Origin: Lentinus brumalis
Lineage: Eukaryota; Basidiomycota; Agaricomycetes; Polyporales; Polyporaceae
Length of the DNA: 64,000 bases
Direction: 5' to 3'
Assembly (NCBI GenBank): GCA_001792895.1
Contig: MARA01000017.1
Coordinates: 558,001 to 622,000, forward strand
A program made the position numbers and the translations under genes. Each line of letters begins with the position of its first letter. Position 1 is the stretch's first letter. Shown piece by piece: positions 51,211-61,763 of the stretch. The notes below the pieces were generated by a model, which saw nothing but the letters and a program-made list of their open reading frames with translations, did not search any database and was not told the DNA's origin.

Positions 51211-52037
51211 CGAAGGAGCGGCTGCTGCTGCTGCGTTTGCTATCGCAGGTTCGGCTTAAGATGGCTTCGAGCTTCTCAGTACGGAGGCGAGGGATACACA
51301 CGGTCGAAAGTACGAATACAATGCTGTTGTTGTCCGTCGCGTAGACGAGGAAACAAACTGAGGCCGTGAGCTTGCGCATTCCAGCCTTGGTCGGCAATAA
51401 CAAACCCGAACTGAATGGCATATATGCACCAAGTAAGTACTTAGGTATCTTGCGACTACTTATACGCCGGAAGCTGCGACTATATGCACGAAGCCTAGTC
51501 AAACTATGTAGACGAACTGCAATGCATATGACGACACGATACGATCGTCCATCGCTTCGTTCCGGATTCGGTCTGTGTGGTTCGAAAAAGGCAATCCCTG
51601 CTAGCTTCTCTCGACTTCACGGTGTGATGTGGTGGAGCTCCAGGAGCCTTCTGGCGTATATAAGATGTCGTCGTCTTCAAAAAGCTCCCTCTTGACCCCC
51701 ACCACCTCCTCCGCCTCGTCCTCCACCGTCATTTCCTCCCTCTCCCCGACCTTCATCAATCCGCCGTGTCTCGTCGTCGCACGCCAACGCTACATATTCC
51801 CTCTGGTATAGTCATTTCGTGTCATCTCGACATTTTACTTACAAGTTCCAGACTTCGTAGTTCGCAAGTACGTGGTTCGGCAAGGGCCGCGGCTCAAGCG
51901 CTGACGCCCGACTGCATGCGAAGCGCTTGATTCCACAAAGTGGTGCGACCATAAAATGTCTGCTAAGTCGAGACCGACGACGAGACCGACGGCGACAGGG
52001 CTGGAGCATCGCGCTCGACGTTCAAAAGGCGACTTCG
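51211..52037. other. Upstream region of ERG1
   Basis: About 0.8 kb. It contains TATATAAG at 51657..51664, directly followed by an ATG (51665) of a 48-codon Ser/Thr-rich frame. This may be an upstream leader frame or chance. AAGTAAGTACTTAGG occurs near 51431. Confidence 0.4.
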
Positions 52038-53733
52038 ATGACCTCCAACATGGCTAGTTCCTCCTCGAGTTCGCGCGACAACATGTGGTCCGTCTCCTAC
52101 GACATCATCATCGTCGGCGCTGGCATCGCTGGCTCTGCTCTCGCCCACGCGCTTTCTGCTGCCTCTGTCGAACGCGGTCGCCCACTCCGTATATGTCTTC
52201 TCGAGCGGTCTCTAGCGGAGCCGGACAGGATCGTCGGTGAGCTCCTCCAACCGGGCGGCATCATGGCCCTCAAGAAGCTTGGGCTCGAGACGTGCGTGGA
52301 GGGCATTGACGCCATCCCGACGTACGGCTACTGTGTCATGCTTGAGGGCAACCCCGTTCACATCCCTTACCCCGACGGCCACGAGGGCTGCGCATTCCAC
52401 CACGGCCGCTTCATCCAGGCGCTGCGCGCGAAGGCGAAGGAGGCCAAGTGCGTCGAGGTCGTCGAGGCGACCGTCTCGGAGCTCATCGAATGTCCCCTGT
52501 CCGGCCGCATTCTGGGCGTACGCGCGACGCGCAAGGAGGAGGGCGCGGTCGAGAAGGAGGCGTTCTTTGCGGACCTCACCGTCGTCGCGGACGGCTGCTT
52601 CTCTAACTTCCGGACCCAGGTTATGGGCAAGGCGGCGATTCAGCCAGTGCTGAAGGGCCACTTCGTCGGAATGTTGCTCGAGGACGCACAGCTGCCCATT
52701 CCGAAACATGGAACGGTGATGCTGGTGGAGGGGTCTGGGCCGGTGCTATCGTACCAAATTGGTACGCACGATACGCGGATATTGGTTGACGTGAAGAACC
52801 CCATTCCCTCTGACCTCAAGGTGAGTACTCCGGCCGTGTCGCGCTGGCACACTCATTGACCGTCCGGCAGGGTCACATCCTCAACAACATCGTTCCCCAA
52901 CTCCCCGCTGCCCTCCATCTTCCTGCGCGAAAAGCACTCGAGAACGACCGCCTACGGCGGATGCCCAACTCGTTCCTCCCGGCATCAGAGCAGGGCAAGC
53001 AGACGAAGGAGGGCGTGCTGCTCCTCGGTGACTCGTGGAACATGCGGCATCCGCTCACGGGGGGCGGTATGACCGTCGCGTTCAATGACGTTGTCCTCCT
53101 CCGTGACATGCTGCTTGACGTGAAGAACCTCGCCGATTGGCAGGAGGTCAAGCCTGTTCTCCACCGGTGGCACTGGGCACGTAAACCTCTGTCGTCTACG
53201 GTGAACATCCTCAGTGTCGCGCTGTACGACCTCTTCGGGGCACACGGTACGTTTTGAATCTAGGGCTTCACTCTCCCGCGTCCTCACCTCGCCGCTAGAT
53301 CCCATCCTCGAAGTCCTCCGGACAGGGTGCTTCAAATACTTTGAACTCGGCGGCAACTGCGTCCGCGGGCCCGTGAGCTTACTTGCTGCGTACGTCTCCG
53401 TTGCCACCTTCTCTTACGGGGCCTGACGCCTTCCCTCGCAGCATCGAGCAAGCACCTTTCATGCTCTTCCGTCACTTCTTCACTGTCGCGTTCTATTCGA
53501 TCTGGGTGCTCTTCACGCACCCGCGGAAGGTCGGCGTCGTCGACGGCAAGCCTGTCTACCGGCGTCCACGGCCGGACGAGTACCCGTTCCTTGCGTTCAT
53601 GAGCCTGCAGGTGGTGCGTATCTCCTCTGATGTCCTACAATTTTTTCCGGCTGACGTCTATTCCTTGGACTTATAGTTCTGGACGGCTTGTGTGGTGTTC
53701 TTGCCGCTGATGTGGACGGAAATCCGTCCGTGA
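52038..53733 (+). CDS. ERG1: Squalene monooxygenase (squalene epoxidase)
   Basis: ER-membrane FAD enzyme that turns squalene into 2,3-oxidosqualene, the first oxygen-dependent step of ergosterol synthesis. Exons 52038..52820, 52871..53246, 53299..53389, 53442..53613, 53677..53733; 492 residues, normal length. The FAD dinucleotide fold is IIIVGAGIAGSALAHAL (glycines 27-32). Further family blocks are RIVGELLQPGGIMALKKLGL, HHGRFIQALR, the second flavin motif GDSWNMRHPLTGGGMTV and LSVALYDLFGAH. A hydrophobic C-terminal end (FFTVAFYSIWVLF, FWTACVVFLPLMW) anchors it to the membrane. The first ATG in frame is 52038; the next, 52050, is also possible. Introns are 50-63 nt. Confidence 0.95.
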
Positions 53734-54418
53734 TGTACTCGAGACCCTGTTCTCGTCCAGGATCCAGCGGACTGTAGATGTAGCGTATAGTCTTGTAATA
53801 TATACCCGCGTCATCGGATGCTAATGCAGGAACGTCTCGCGATAAATGACGGTGCTCACACCTGCCCCGAGAGCATTCGTATGTATGTAATGTTCGTCTG
53901 CATATGAGGACAGTGAATGTGATGGGTGGGCGTGACCTTGTCCCGCTGCTTCTTACCTGTACACTCTCCGCACCTGCGAAGCATTCTTCACATAAGTCAC
54001 CTCAATCTCCGGCATGGACGCAAAATCCCCATTCACAAGACGCCTCCTGAGTGCCCCGGACGTGCTCATCATTCCCCGTCGGCGCAATCTCGCCTCCTCC
54101 GTGTTCCTCCCGCCTTTCTGGTAGCAGAGCTCAGAGCTACGGTCGGGGAAGACATGAAATTGCATGTAGGCTAGTGAAATGGTATGTTGTGGGATATGGA
54201 AGAGTGCTTCGAGGCCCTCAAGCGCGTGTCGCTGCCTATCGCTGCCGTCACCCCGCCTTCGACATTCTCCACGAACAAGGCCGCAAGTTCAGGATAGGCC
54301 CAGCCTTCGACATCGAGACGCAGACCGTTTTGCGCTAGCGGCGATCACAGAGCGGAGAGGGGCATATATCTGTAGTGAGTCCTCAGTCGATCCCAGTCCA
54401 TCTCCCTGCGCAAGGAAC
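53734..54418. other. Intergenic region ERG1 / EOS1-like
   Basis: About 0.7 kb. An open frame continues upstream of the next start (from 54179) but lacks a convincing beginning; no other feature. Confidence 0.45.
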
Positions 54419-56289
54419 ATGTCCCCGAATCTGCCAAGTCCGCACGGCACCGACCTCATTTTGCAGGACCCGCCCCCGTACGGACCGCCTTCTGGCGTGT
54501 TCAGAACGTTCATCGCCCCCGCCGACCACCCACAGCTCCTCGCTGAGCAGCCGCGACAACCCGCCACCGCCCCGCGCCGCTCGTGCATACACACCACCGA
54601 CGCGAGCCTGCAATTGACCCCGCTCACGGAACGTTCCAGCCCTAGTGCCGGTCACATTGCACCCAGCTTCGCCGTCGCAGTACTAGTGCCAGTATCGACT
54701 CCAGCCTCGTCGTCGCCCCGCAGAACTGGTTCTCACCAAAGCCTCGCACCACGATCGCCCCGACCCCGGTCGCACACTTTCGGGGGCCCCCGACGCACCC
54801 GCGCGCGCGACCGCCTGTCTCCTGCAACTGCGATGAGCGCACCGAGCAGCAGCCCGCCGCCGTACTCGCTCACCCCGCCCGATCTTCCGCCCAGTATCTC
54901 GTCCGTGCCGCCGCCGCGCGCGGCGTCGTCGCCCCACCTCCGCGTTCCTGGGACCTCGTCGCTTGCATCGCACTCCCACTCTCGCCAGGCGTTCTCGGAG
55001 TACGCACGCGCGGTTCCGCGTGGTGGGCCGACGTCGGACGATGAGGACGAGTCGGGGGCGGACACGGACGAGGGGGTGATGTTCCGGCCGCACGGCGGGA
55101 GCCTGGCTGACTCGCTGAGGAACCGGCTGCTGGGGAAGGGGAAGGGACGGGCGTATGACGAGCATTGGTCGAGGCCTATCACGACTGCTCCGGGGGCGAT
55201 GTGCGCGGGGGACGGAGACTGAGGGAGAGGATTCGGTGAGTGGGTTGCCTTTGTCCGTTCTCCTCTCCGGCCGCGCGGACATGCTCCTCGCGAGCTTGTC
55301 TGCGCGACGTGCCGTGCTTGGACAATCTCCGCCCCCGGCCATCTTTTGCATGTTCTCCTTCGGTATAGTCTACTTTGGCCATCATTTCCCCGGTCCTGGG
55401 GGAATGTGCTGATAAGTCGCTTGCGAGACTTCCAACTAGTGCGGTCAACTCTCCATTTCTCCTCCCTTCACGCTGTCGATTCAGACGCTGTCGAGTCTCC
55501 TCTCAGTTCCATCCTTCATGCTAACGTTGTCGTTCTAGCCCCGAAACCTCCCTACCGCGCGCATCACCCACTCCTCCCTCTCACGACAACTCACCTCCGC
55601 TCTCTGGCTCGTGCCCATTCTCTTCCAGCTGTTCCGCCTACTAGCGATTGTTCCCGCCGTGTTCGGCACGCTGTGGAATCTATACCATGTACTCCGTCCA
55701 CCAGACGGCCTGAATGAGTGGCGCATCGACTACTCCGTCAGCGTCTTATGGGTATGTCTTGTCGCCTCGATCGCCGTCGAACAGCATACATAGCTTACCA
55801 CGCCCTCAGTCTGTCCTCACAGGGTGGCAGTGTCTGCAACTAACAACGGGGTTACTGAAGCGTTGGCGGGTCTACTACTCGCTCCCCGCTGCCCTCATAC
55901 GACTGCTCGCGCTGCAGGGTACGTCCTGCTGTGTGCCTCCTCCGTGCATCATGCCATGAAGTGACGTCTCTTGCGCAGCCATCTGCTGGCCAGCGACGCA
56001 CCTCACCCTGTCGATCCTCGACCACGAAGTCCGGCCGCTCATCTGCTGGGCCGTCATCGGGACGACCACATGCTGCAGCCGGAGCGTCCAGCTGTGGGTG
56101 ACGTCCAATATCGTGCCCGCACCTCCGCCGCCGGGAGCGCCTCCGCACGAGGAGGAGCTCCTGCGGAAGAGCCGGCGACGGCGGTGGGATTGGGGACGGG
56201 TGGGCGTGGAGGCAGCGCTGCCCGCTGGGGTCGTGTACTTCGTCATGGCGTGGGCGTTGGTGCTCCGGAGGGAGTTCATGGGCTGTTGA
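54419..56289 (+). CDS. EOS1: EOS1-like N-glycosylation membrane protein, frame broken
   Basis: Similar to yeast Eos1, an ER membrane protein linked to N-glycosylation and oxidative stress tolerance. The first part, 54419 to about 55385, encodes a Ser/Pro-rich cytosolic region (DLILQDPPPYGPPSGVF), then an acidic patch and a first hydrophobic block (RAVLGQSPPPAIFCMFSFG). A surplus G in the run 55207..55211 breaks the frame; dropping it turns an early stop into TETEGEDSVSG and leads on. The intron to the exon at 55539 is uncertain. The rest is clear: 55539..55751 (LFQLFRLLAIVPAVFGTL, WNLYHVLRPPDGLNEWRI), 55810..55918 and 55979..56289 (LQAICWPATHLTLSILD, CWAVIGTTTCCSRSVQLW, GVVYFVMAWALVLRREF). 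Confidence 0.75.
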
Positions 56290-57486
56290 CCAGCGATTTG
56301 CGCGGCGTTGCGCGGGGTATGTTTGTTCAATTCGGGTTTCCAGATCTCAGTCACTACGCAGTACGTGTCTGCTGTGTTTTTGTTGTTGAGTTTGCCGCTC
56401 CTTGTGTGTGCACACTTTGGGTACACCGTGCATTTTATCGTGCTATGCATACATGTAAGTACTAGAGTCTAGAGTAAACTACCTGTTCGCTATTTTGTCC
56501 GCCAATGCGCATATGCTATCCTATCGTTGCATGCACAAGTCTTCAGCGGCTTTCAATGTTTCAATAGTACAGACTGTCGGCGACCGAGAGGGCGTCGGAT
56601 GGGCGCTCCATGCCTACTTCTTCCTGTACTACTACGACTACCTCAGGCGAACCGCAACTATCCTCTATCGTTGCTAAACCATCCGTTCTTGGTTCAACCC
56701 GCACAGGATCGACGCTGAATCTTGGCAATGGCTAGAGTCACATATCACTGCAAGAGGACAGTCTACATGCGAGAATGATACACGCATCAGCGGACTCGGA
56801 CAGGCTTGGACAAGCTCATCTCGTTGGAGGAGCTGAGATCTGCATTTTGAGGTGCGCATTAGAGTCTTCCTTCAAGGCTATCCAGACGAGTGGCATGGTC
56901 ACCGGACTCTGTCGAGGGCATCAATCGGGGTGGTTTGATTCGCTCTGCAGGCGTGCAGCACGCCCGACGAGATGTGCCTGGCGTTCCTTCGGTCTCGTGG
57001 TTATGTACCACGGAGGACTGCTCCGCTGCCCGACAAATGGCGGTGCATGCGAAGGCTCGTGTGTAGCTCAAGTATCGCACTCTGCGGGCACAGCGGGAAT
57101 CACGATCACCAATGCTGATATTTTGACCAGGTTCTCATTTCCTTCTGCCTTGACAGCTTCTTGTGCGCCAGGGAGGGCGTTCAGTAACAACCATGCCCCA
57201 GGAAGCTCTGAAGGGCTACCCAGACGCGCAGTGATAAGCTACGGCTGCTAGGTGATCGGAGGAGGCACGACTCCAGGTCAGGACGCCGGCGTGGGGACAC
57301 CTGACCGCACTACATAACTTCTCGAATTCCTTCAAGCTCGGGTCCGTAGGATCACGCGCCAATGTCGCCAAGAGCGCGTCGTACGTTGTGCGGGGTATAA
57401 AGGTTAGGTGGTGGGCGAAGACGCAAGCGCGGCGAGGCCAGCTACTGACCTCCAGCACGCTCACGCTCAACTACACCCCCCCAGCG
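56290..57486. other. Intergenic region EOS1-like / MFS
   Basis: About 1.2 kb. TATA box for the MFS gene at 57396. Nothing else recognised. Confidence 0.45.
57396..57403 (+). promoter_or_regulatory. TATA box of the MFS transporter gene
   Basis: TATAAAGG on the plus strand, 91 nt before the start codon at 57487; it also argues against the earlier in-frame ATG at 57388, which lies before the box. Confidence 0.55.
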
Positions 57487-59165
57487 ATGCCTGTACACGA
57501 ACAGCACCGGCGTGAGAGCAGCTCGCCGTCTGGCGATGTTGAGAAGCACGACGTGAGCATCCTGGAGGATGTCAAGGAGGATGTTCTGGTGGCGTACGAG
57601 GCGGTCGACCCTGCAGCAGACAAGAGGTAAGTTGCCGGTCCTATCTCAGAGATGTTCCGACTGACATGCTCTACGCAGACTGATACGACGGATTGACATG
57701 CGGATCATACCTGCGTCTATGCTCATCTATCTGCTTTGCTCACTAGACCGGGGCAACGTCGTAAGTACACCCTGGACATACGCGCGCGACTCTCCTCACA
57801 CTCTTACCCAGGGCAACGCCAAGCTGCTCAATGCTGACCATGGCAATTCGCTCTTGCAAACGCTGAAGATATCGGACCAGCAATACCTCATCGCACTCAT
57901 GATCTTCTACGTCTCCTACACCCTCTTCGAGACGCCCTCCAATTACATGCTCAAGAAGTTCCGGCCGTCGCGGTGGATCGCGTTCCTCATGTTCGCGTGG
58001 GGCGCCATGACCATGATACTCGGTGGCATCAGCAACTTTGGCGGGCTCGTCGCGGTGCGCTTCCTCCTCGGCATGTTCGAAGCGGGCCTGTTCCCCGGCT
58101 TGGTCTACGTCCTCACCTTCTGGTACCGCCCGGAGGAACGTGCGCTCCGCATCGCGCTCATTCTGGCTTGCGCGACCCTCGGCGGGGCGTTCGGCGGCGC
58201 AATCGCGTACGGGGTGGGCCTGCTCAACAGCGCGCACGGCATCGAGGCATGGCGCTATCTGTTCATGATCGAGGGAGCGCCGTCGTGTGCGGGCGCGTTC
58301 ATCGTCTGGTTCTTCTTCCCCGACTACCCCGAGACCGTGTCGTGGCTCTCGCCGGAGGAGCGTGAGCTTGCGGTCGAACGCCTCAAAGGCGTCGCGTCGC
58401 TCGGCCACGACCGCGTCACCTGGGCGGACGCGAAGGTGACGCTGCGCGACTACAGGCTGTATGTGCACTACCTCATCTACATCACCGTCTCTGTGCCGTT
58501 CTCGAGCAACTCGCTCTTCTCGCCGACGATCGTGTCGGGTTTGGGATACAAGGGGCTTGACGCGCAGCTGTTCACTGTCCCACCCTACGCTATTGGGTTC
58601 TGCGTCACCGTGGCGGTTGCGTGGCTGTCGGACAGGTACGAAGTGCGTGGGCTCGGGGCGGCGACCTCGATGTTGATCGCGGGCTTGGCCTTCGTTGTGG
58701 AAGGTATGTCTTGCTGGTCAAAAGCTGCTGTTGATAGCCTTGGCTGATCTGGCACTTTCAGGTTCGGTCCCTGCGGATGCTTTCAAGCTGCGCTATGGGT
58801 TCTTCGTCATTGCGCTCTCGTTCTCGTTCGCAAGCGTCCCTCCGCTGCTGAGCTGGCTGACTGCGAACCTCCGGAGCACGGGAGCATCGACCCTCGGCGT
58901 GCCTCTCAACGTCTCCATCGGACAAGTTGGACAGATAATGGGTATGCATCTACCATGTGGACGTCGAGGATCAGCGGGCTGACGGTCGCTCTTGCTTTCA
59001 GGTATCTACATATACAAAGCCAACGAGGCTCCTGGTTACCCTACCGGTCACTACACGAACGCTGGATTCCTCCTTCTCGGCACGACTTTGGCAGTTGGAT
59101 TGTGGATTATGTACGTCCGCCGCAACAAGAGGCTGGCACCCGGAGAGAGGAGATGGCGGCTATGA
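57487..59165 (+). CDS. MFS transporter, allantoate-permease type (DAL5-like)
   Basis: Plasma-membrane transporter of the anion:cation symporter group, which moves allantoate, vitamins or other organic anions. Exons 57487..57626, 57679..57760, 57812..58703, 58762..58941, 59002..59165; 485 residues, usual length. After a hydrophilic N-terminus comes RLIRRIDMRIIPASMLIYLL with the conserved LCSLDRGNVGNAKL. Next are YVSYTLFETPSNYMLKKFRP, RFLLGMFEAGLFPGLVYVL and FWYRPEERALRIAL, all hallmarks of this group. The second half repeats the six-helix pattern (YAIGFCVTVAVAWLSDRYEV, GVPLNVSIGQVGQIMGIYIY). All four introns are 50-60 nt with matching phases. The substrate cannot be deduced. Confidence 0.92.
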
Positions 59166-59406
59166 CGACTACGAACACAACGCACTGTACGATTACCATG
59201 GAATGATACTCTTCTGCACGTCTGCTCTCACCACGTCTGAACAAGTTTTGCAGCAAGTGCATTCGAGGACAAGTTACATACAACGCACTGATCGACAACA
59301 ACACGGTAAGGTACATGTACACTGATCGCTACACTAAACTAATAACCTCACTTACTACAGTAAAATACAGAGCGGGTAGATTCCTACCGCATCATCCTGA
59401 CGATCC

Positions 59407-61061
59407 TCAGTGTACCTTACTCCTTTTGGAGACGCAACTTCTTGGCCGGGGAGCCTCGGCGGCAACAAGCGAGTCAGTCTGCGTCTCGCCCGCATCCTCG
59501 GAAGTCCGTGCTCGCTTCCGCGACCCCGCACCAGCCTTCGACTTCTTCGCGACAGGTGGCTGTCCAGCCCCCGAAGCGGTGTCATCTGCGACGTTCGGGA
59601 CGTCCTGGCGCTTGTCCTGCGGGACAGCGCCGTTTACCGCCGTTGCTTCCTCGTCCTCGGCGGGTCCGAATGGCGCGAACTGGATGCGCAGAGGGAGAGC
59701 CTTCAGCATCTCAATTGCCTCCTCACGGGTGAGCTTGTCTAGGTCCTTCTCGTACTTTACGTTGAGGCTGACCGTGTAGACCTCGTTGGCGGTCGAGCTC
59801 TGGGATGCCGGAGCGTCCCATGCCACGGTACTCGGTGTGCTGGACCTGTCGCTGGCGGTCGAGTCTGCATCAGTCGACTTCGAAGCCTCCGCGGCTTTGT
59901 CCTCGAGGCATTTCGTCGCCCAACGGTCGTATGCCTGGATCCGGGGACTACACACAAGCAGTCAGCAACCAACCACGGGCCGCAGAAGAAGAGGAGCACA
60001 CACAGGTTACGGCTGTTGATCTTCCCTGTCACAAAAGCGGTACGCTCCAAGCCGTCATGCGCCGCCCAGACCTCCTCGGCGTCCAGCTTTTCCTCCTGGT
60101 TCAACACCCGCAGGTGCAAGAGGTCCTGCTCAGTCTTCGCGTGGACGCGCCGGAAGGTATCGCGCATGGCGTCAAGGCCTCCCGCAAGCTTCTCAATCTT
60201 GACTTCGACGCGCGGGTCGAGGGGAGTGGCGTTCTGGGCAACGTCTTGCGCCTCCTTTGCCTTGCCCTTGCCCTTGCTCTTCGCCTTGTCCGCGCGTTTC
60301 GGATTCTTGTCGGCCACAGCGGGGACAGCAGCGGGGCAGCAACGGGGGCAGCAACGGGAGGAGTAGCGGAAGCAGGTGCGGGGGCAGGTGCGGGGTCGGA
60401 CTGCGGGAGTGAAGGGGGTGTGGTGAGCTCGGCGAGCAGCACGCGCTGCTTCAGGGCGTCCTGGCACTTGGCAACCCAAATTGAATTGTCCGAGTTCAAC
60501 TTGTGGTTGCTGAACCGCTGGTAGACCTCAGCCGCCTCCTCGCGAGTCAACGGGGGGTTCTTCGCGCCGTTGAATCCCTCTCGGCGGACAATCTTGGGCG
60601 GTGCCCGCGTATGGGCGTATATGCGCAACTTGCTCACCTTCTCCTGCATGAGGAAGAATGCCCCTCTACGCCAAGTCAGCAGTCAGTCCGCGGGAGGATG
60701 ATCAAGGGACGTACTCGACGAGCGGCGCACGCTCAGCTGCGGACTTGACGATGGCGCGGAGGCCTTTGTAGCTCTCCACGATGCTTGCGATGTCCTTGCG
60801 GATCGCCTCGTGCTCCGCCTCGAACTTCTCGACGTACTTCTCCCAGGTGTGCACATACCCGGTGAGCAAGTGGCGCATGCCCTCTAGCTCGGCGGCGAGA
60901 ATGTCGATCGCGGCCTCCGGGCTCCCGGCCTCCTTCAGCTCCCGCTTGACCCCGGATGGTGTCTGGTAGTAGTGTTTGAGATAGAGAAATTCGATGGGCT
61001 TCGGTGGCGGAGAGTAGAGAACGGCGGCGGGGATGTCGATGATGGTGCCGTCTTCCAGCAT
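59407..61061 (-). CDS. Unknown Lys/Arg-rich, helix-forming protein, frame broken
   Basis: Family not recognised. Exons 61061..60715, 60665..60004 and 59947..59407; about 516 residues from the ATG at 61061. The first exon looks helical and charged (HTWEKYVEKFEAEHEAIRKD), and the second continues with VSKLRIYAHTRAPPKIVRRE. A Pro/Ala spacer, a lysine-rich run (KAKSKGKGKAKEAQ) and another helix-rich block (LRVLNQEEKLDAEEVW) follow. The tail is nuclear-like (SRKRARTSED ... SKRSKVH). One C is missing in the run matching 60333..60336, between PVAAP and AVPAVADKNPKRAD. The same frame stays open and coding-like upstream of 61061 (TVHNLFTTANHRDVLETIP) but offers no ATG, so the true start may lie in another exon or behind another indel. 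Confidence 0.65.
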
Positions 61062-61763
61062 GTGCTGACGGACTTCGAGGTGGCCGACGGCTTTGGGATG
61101 GTGGTTAGGGATGGTTTCGAGGACATCGCGGTGGTTCGCAGTGGTAAATAGGTTGTGAACGGTGCGTAGTGGGGGTATGAATGCAGGAATATTGTGCAGA
61201 GACGAGCGGCGCGTTGTGGGAGGGGGGAAGTTGATACAATGGATGTGGCCCAGCTATACGCTTAGACCCGCGCGGAGCTCGGCCGCGGCAGTGGCGGGGT
61301 CGGACAAAGCAATGGTCTCAGACGTCTTGTTCGACGTCAACAACAATCAGAAAAAACCTGGGCGATGCTGTACCTGCAAGTAAGTACGTGATGGTCGTGC
61401 GGTTGAAGTCGAACAAAACAATCCAGTCTGAGCCTCGAGGCCCAAGTGGAACTTACTTATACCAGGACTGCCATTTCGGGCTGTGGAGTTACTTGGTTCA
61501 GGGTTAGGGTTTATTTTACGTTTATCCTCCCTTTCTAGGTGGAATAGTATCCAGTACTAATCGACATAACTGAGCTTTGAAGGCTCTATCAAGTAGTACG
61601 CGACCACTTTGACTTCCTTAAGCTTCTCCATCTTGCTCTCGGACTTCAGAGCTTCACCCACTGCACCCCATCTTCGTCGTCTTGACTGTTTCCCTGCTAT
61701 CTGAAGCTTTACGTTCCCTGGTCGAGCATCGTCGGCTGGAGCTCATCGCGCGAGCGGTCATCC
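61062..61763. other. Divergent intergenic region
   Basis: About 0.7 kb. The left 110 nt may still be coding for the unknown gene. The rest, including AAGTAAGTACGT near 61379, holds the promoter and leader of the TPR protein gene. Confidence 0.45.
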
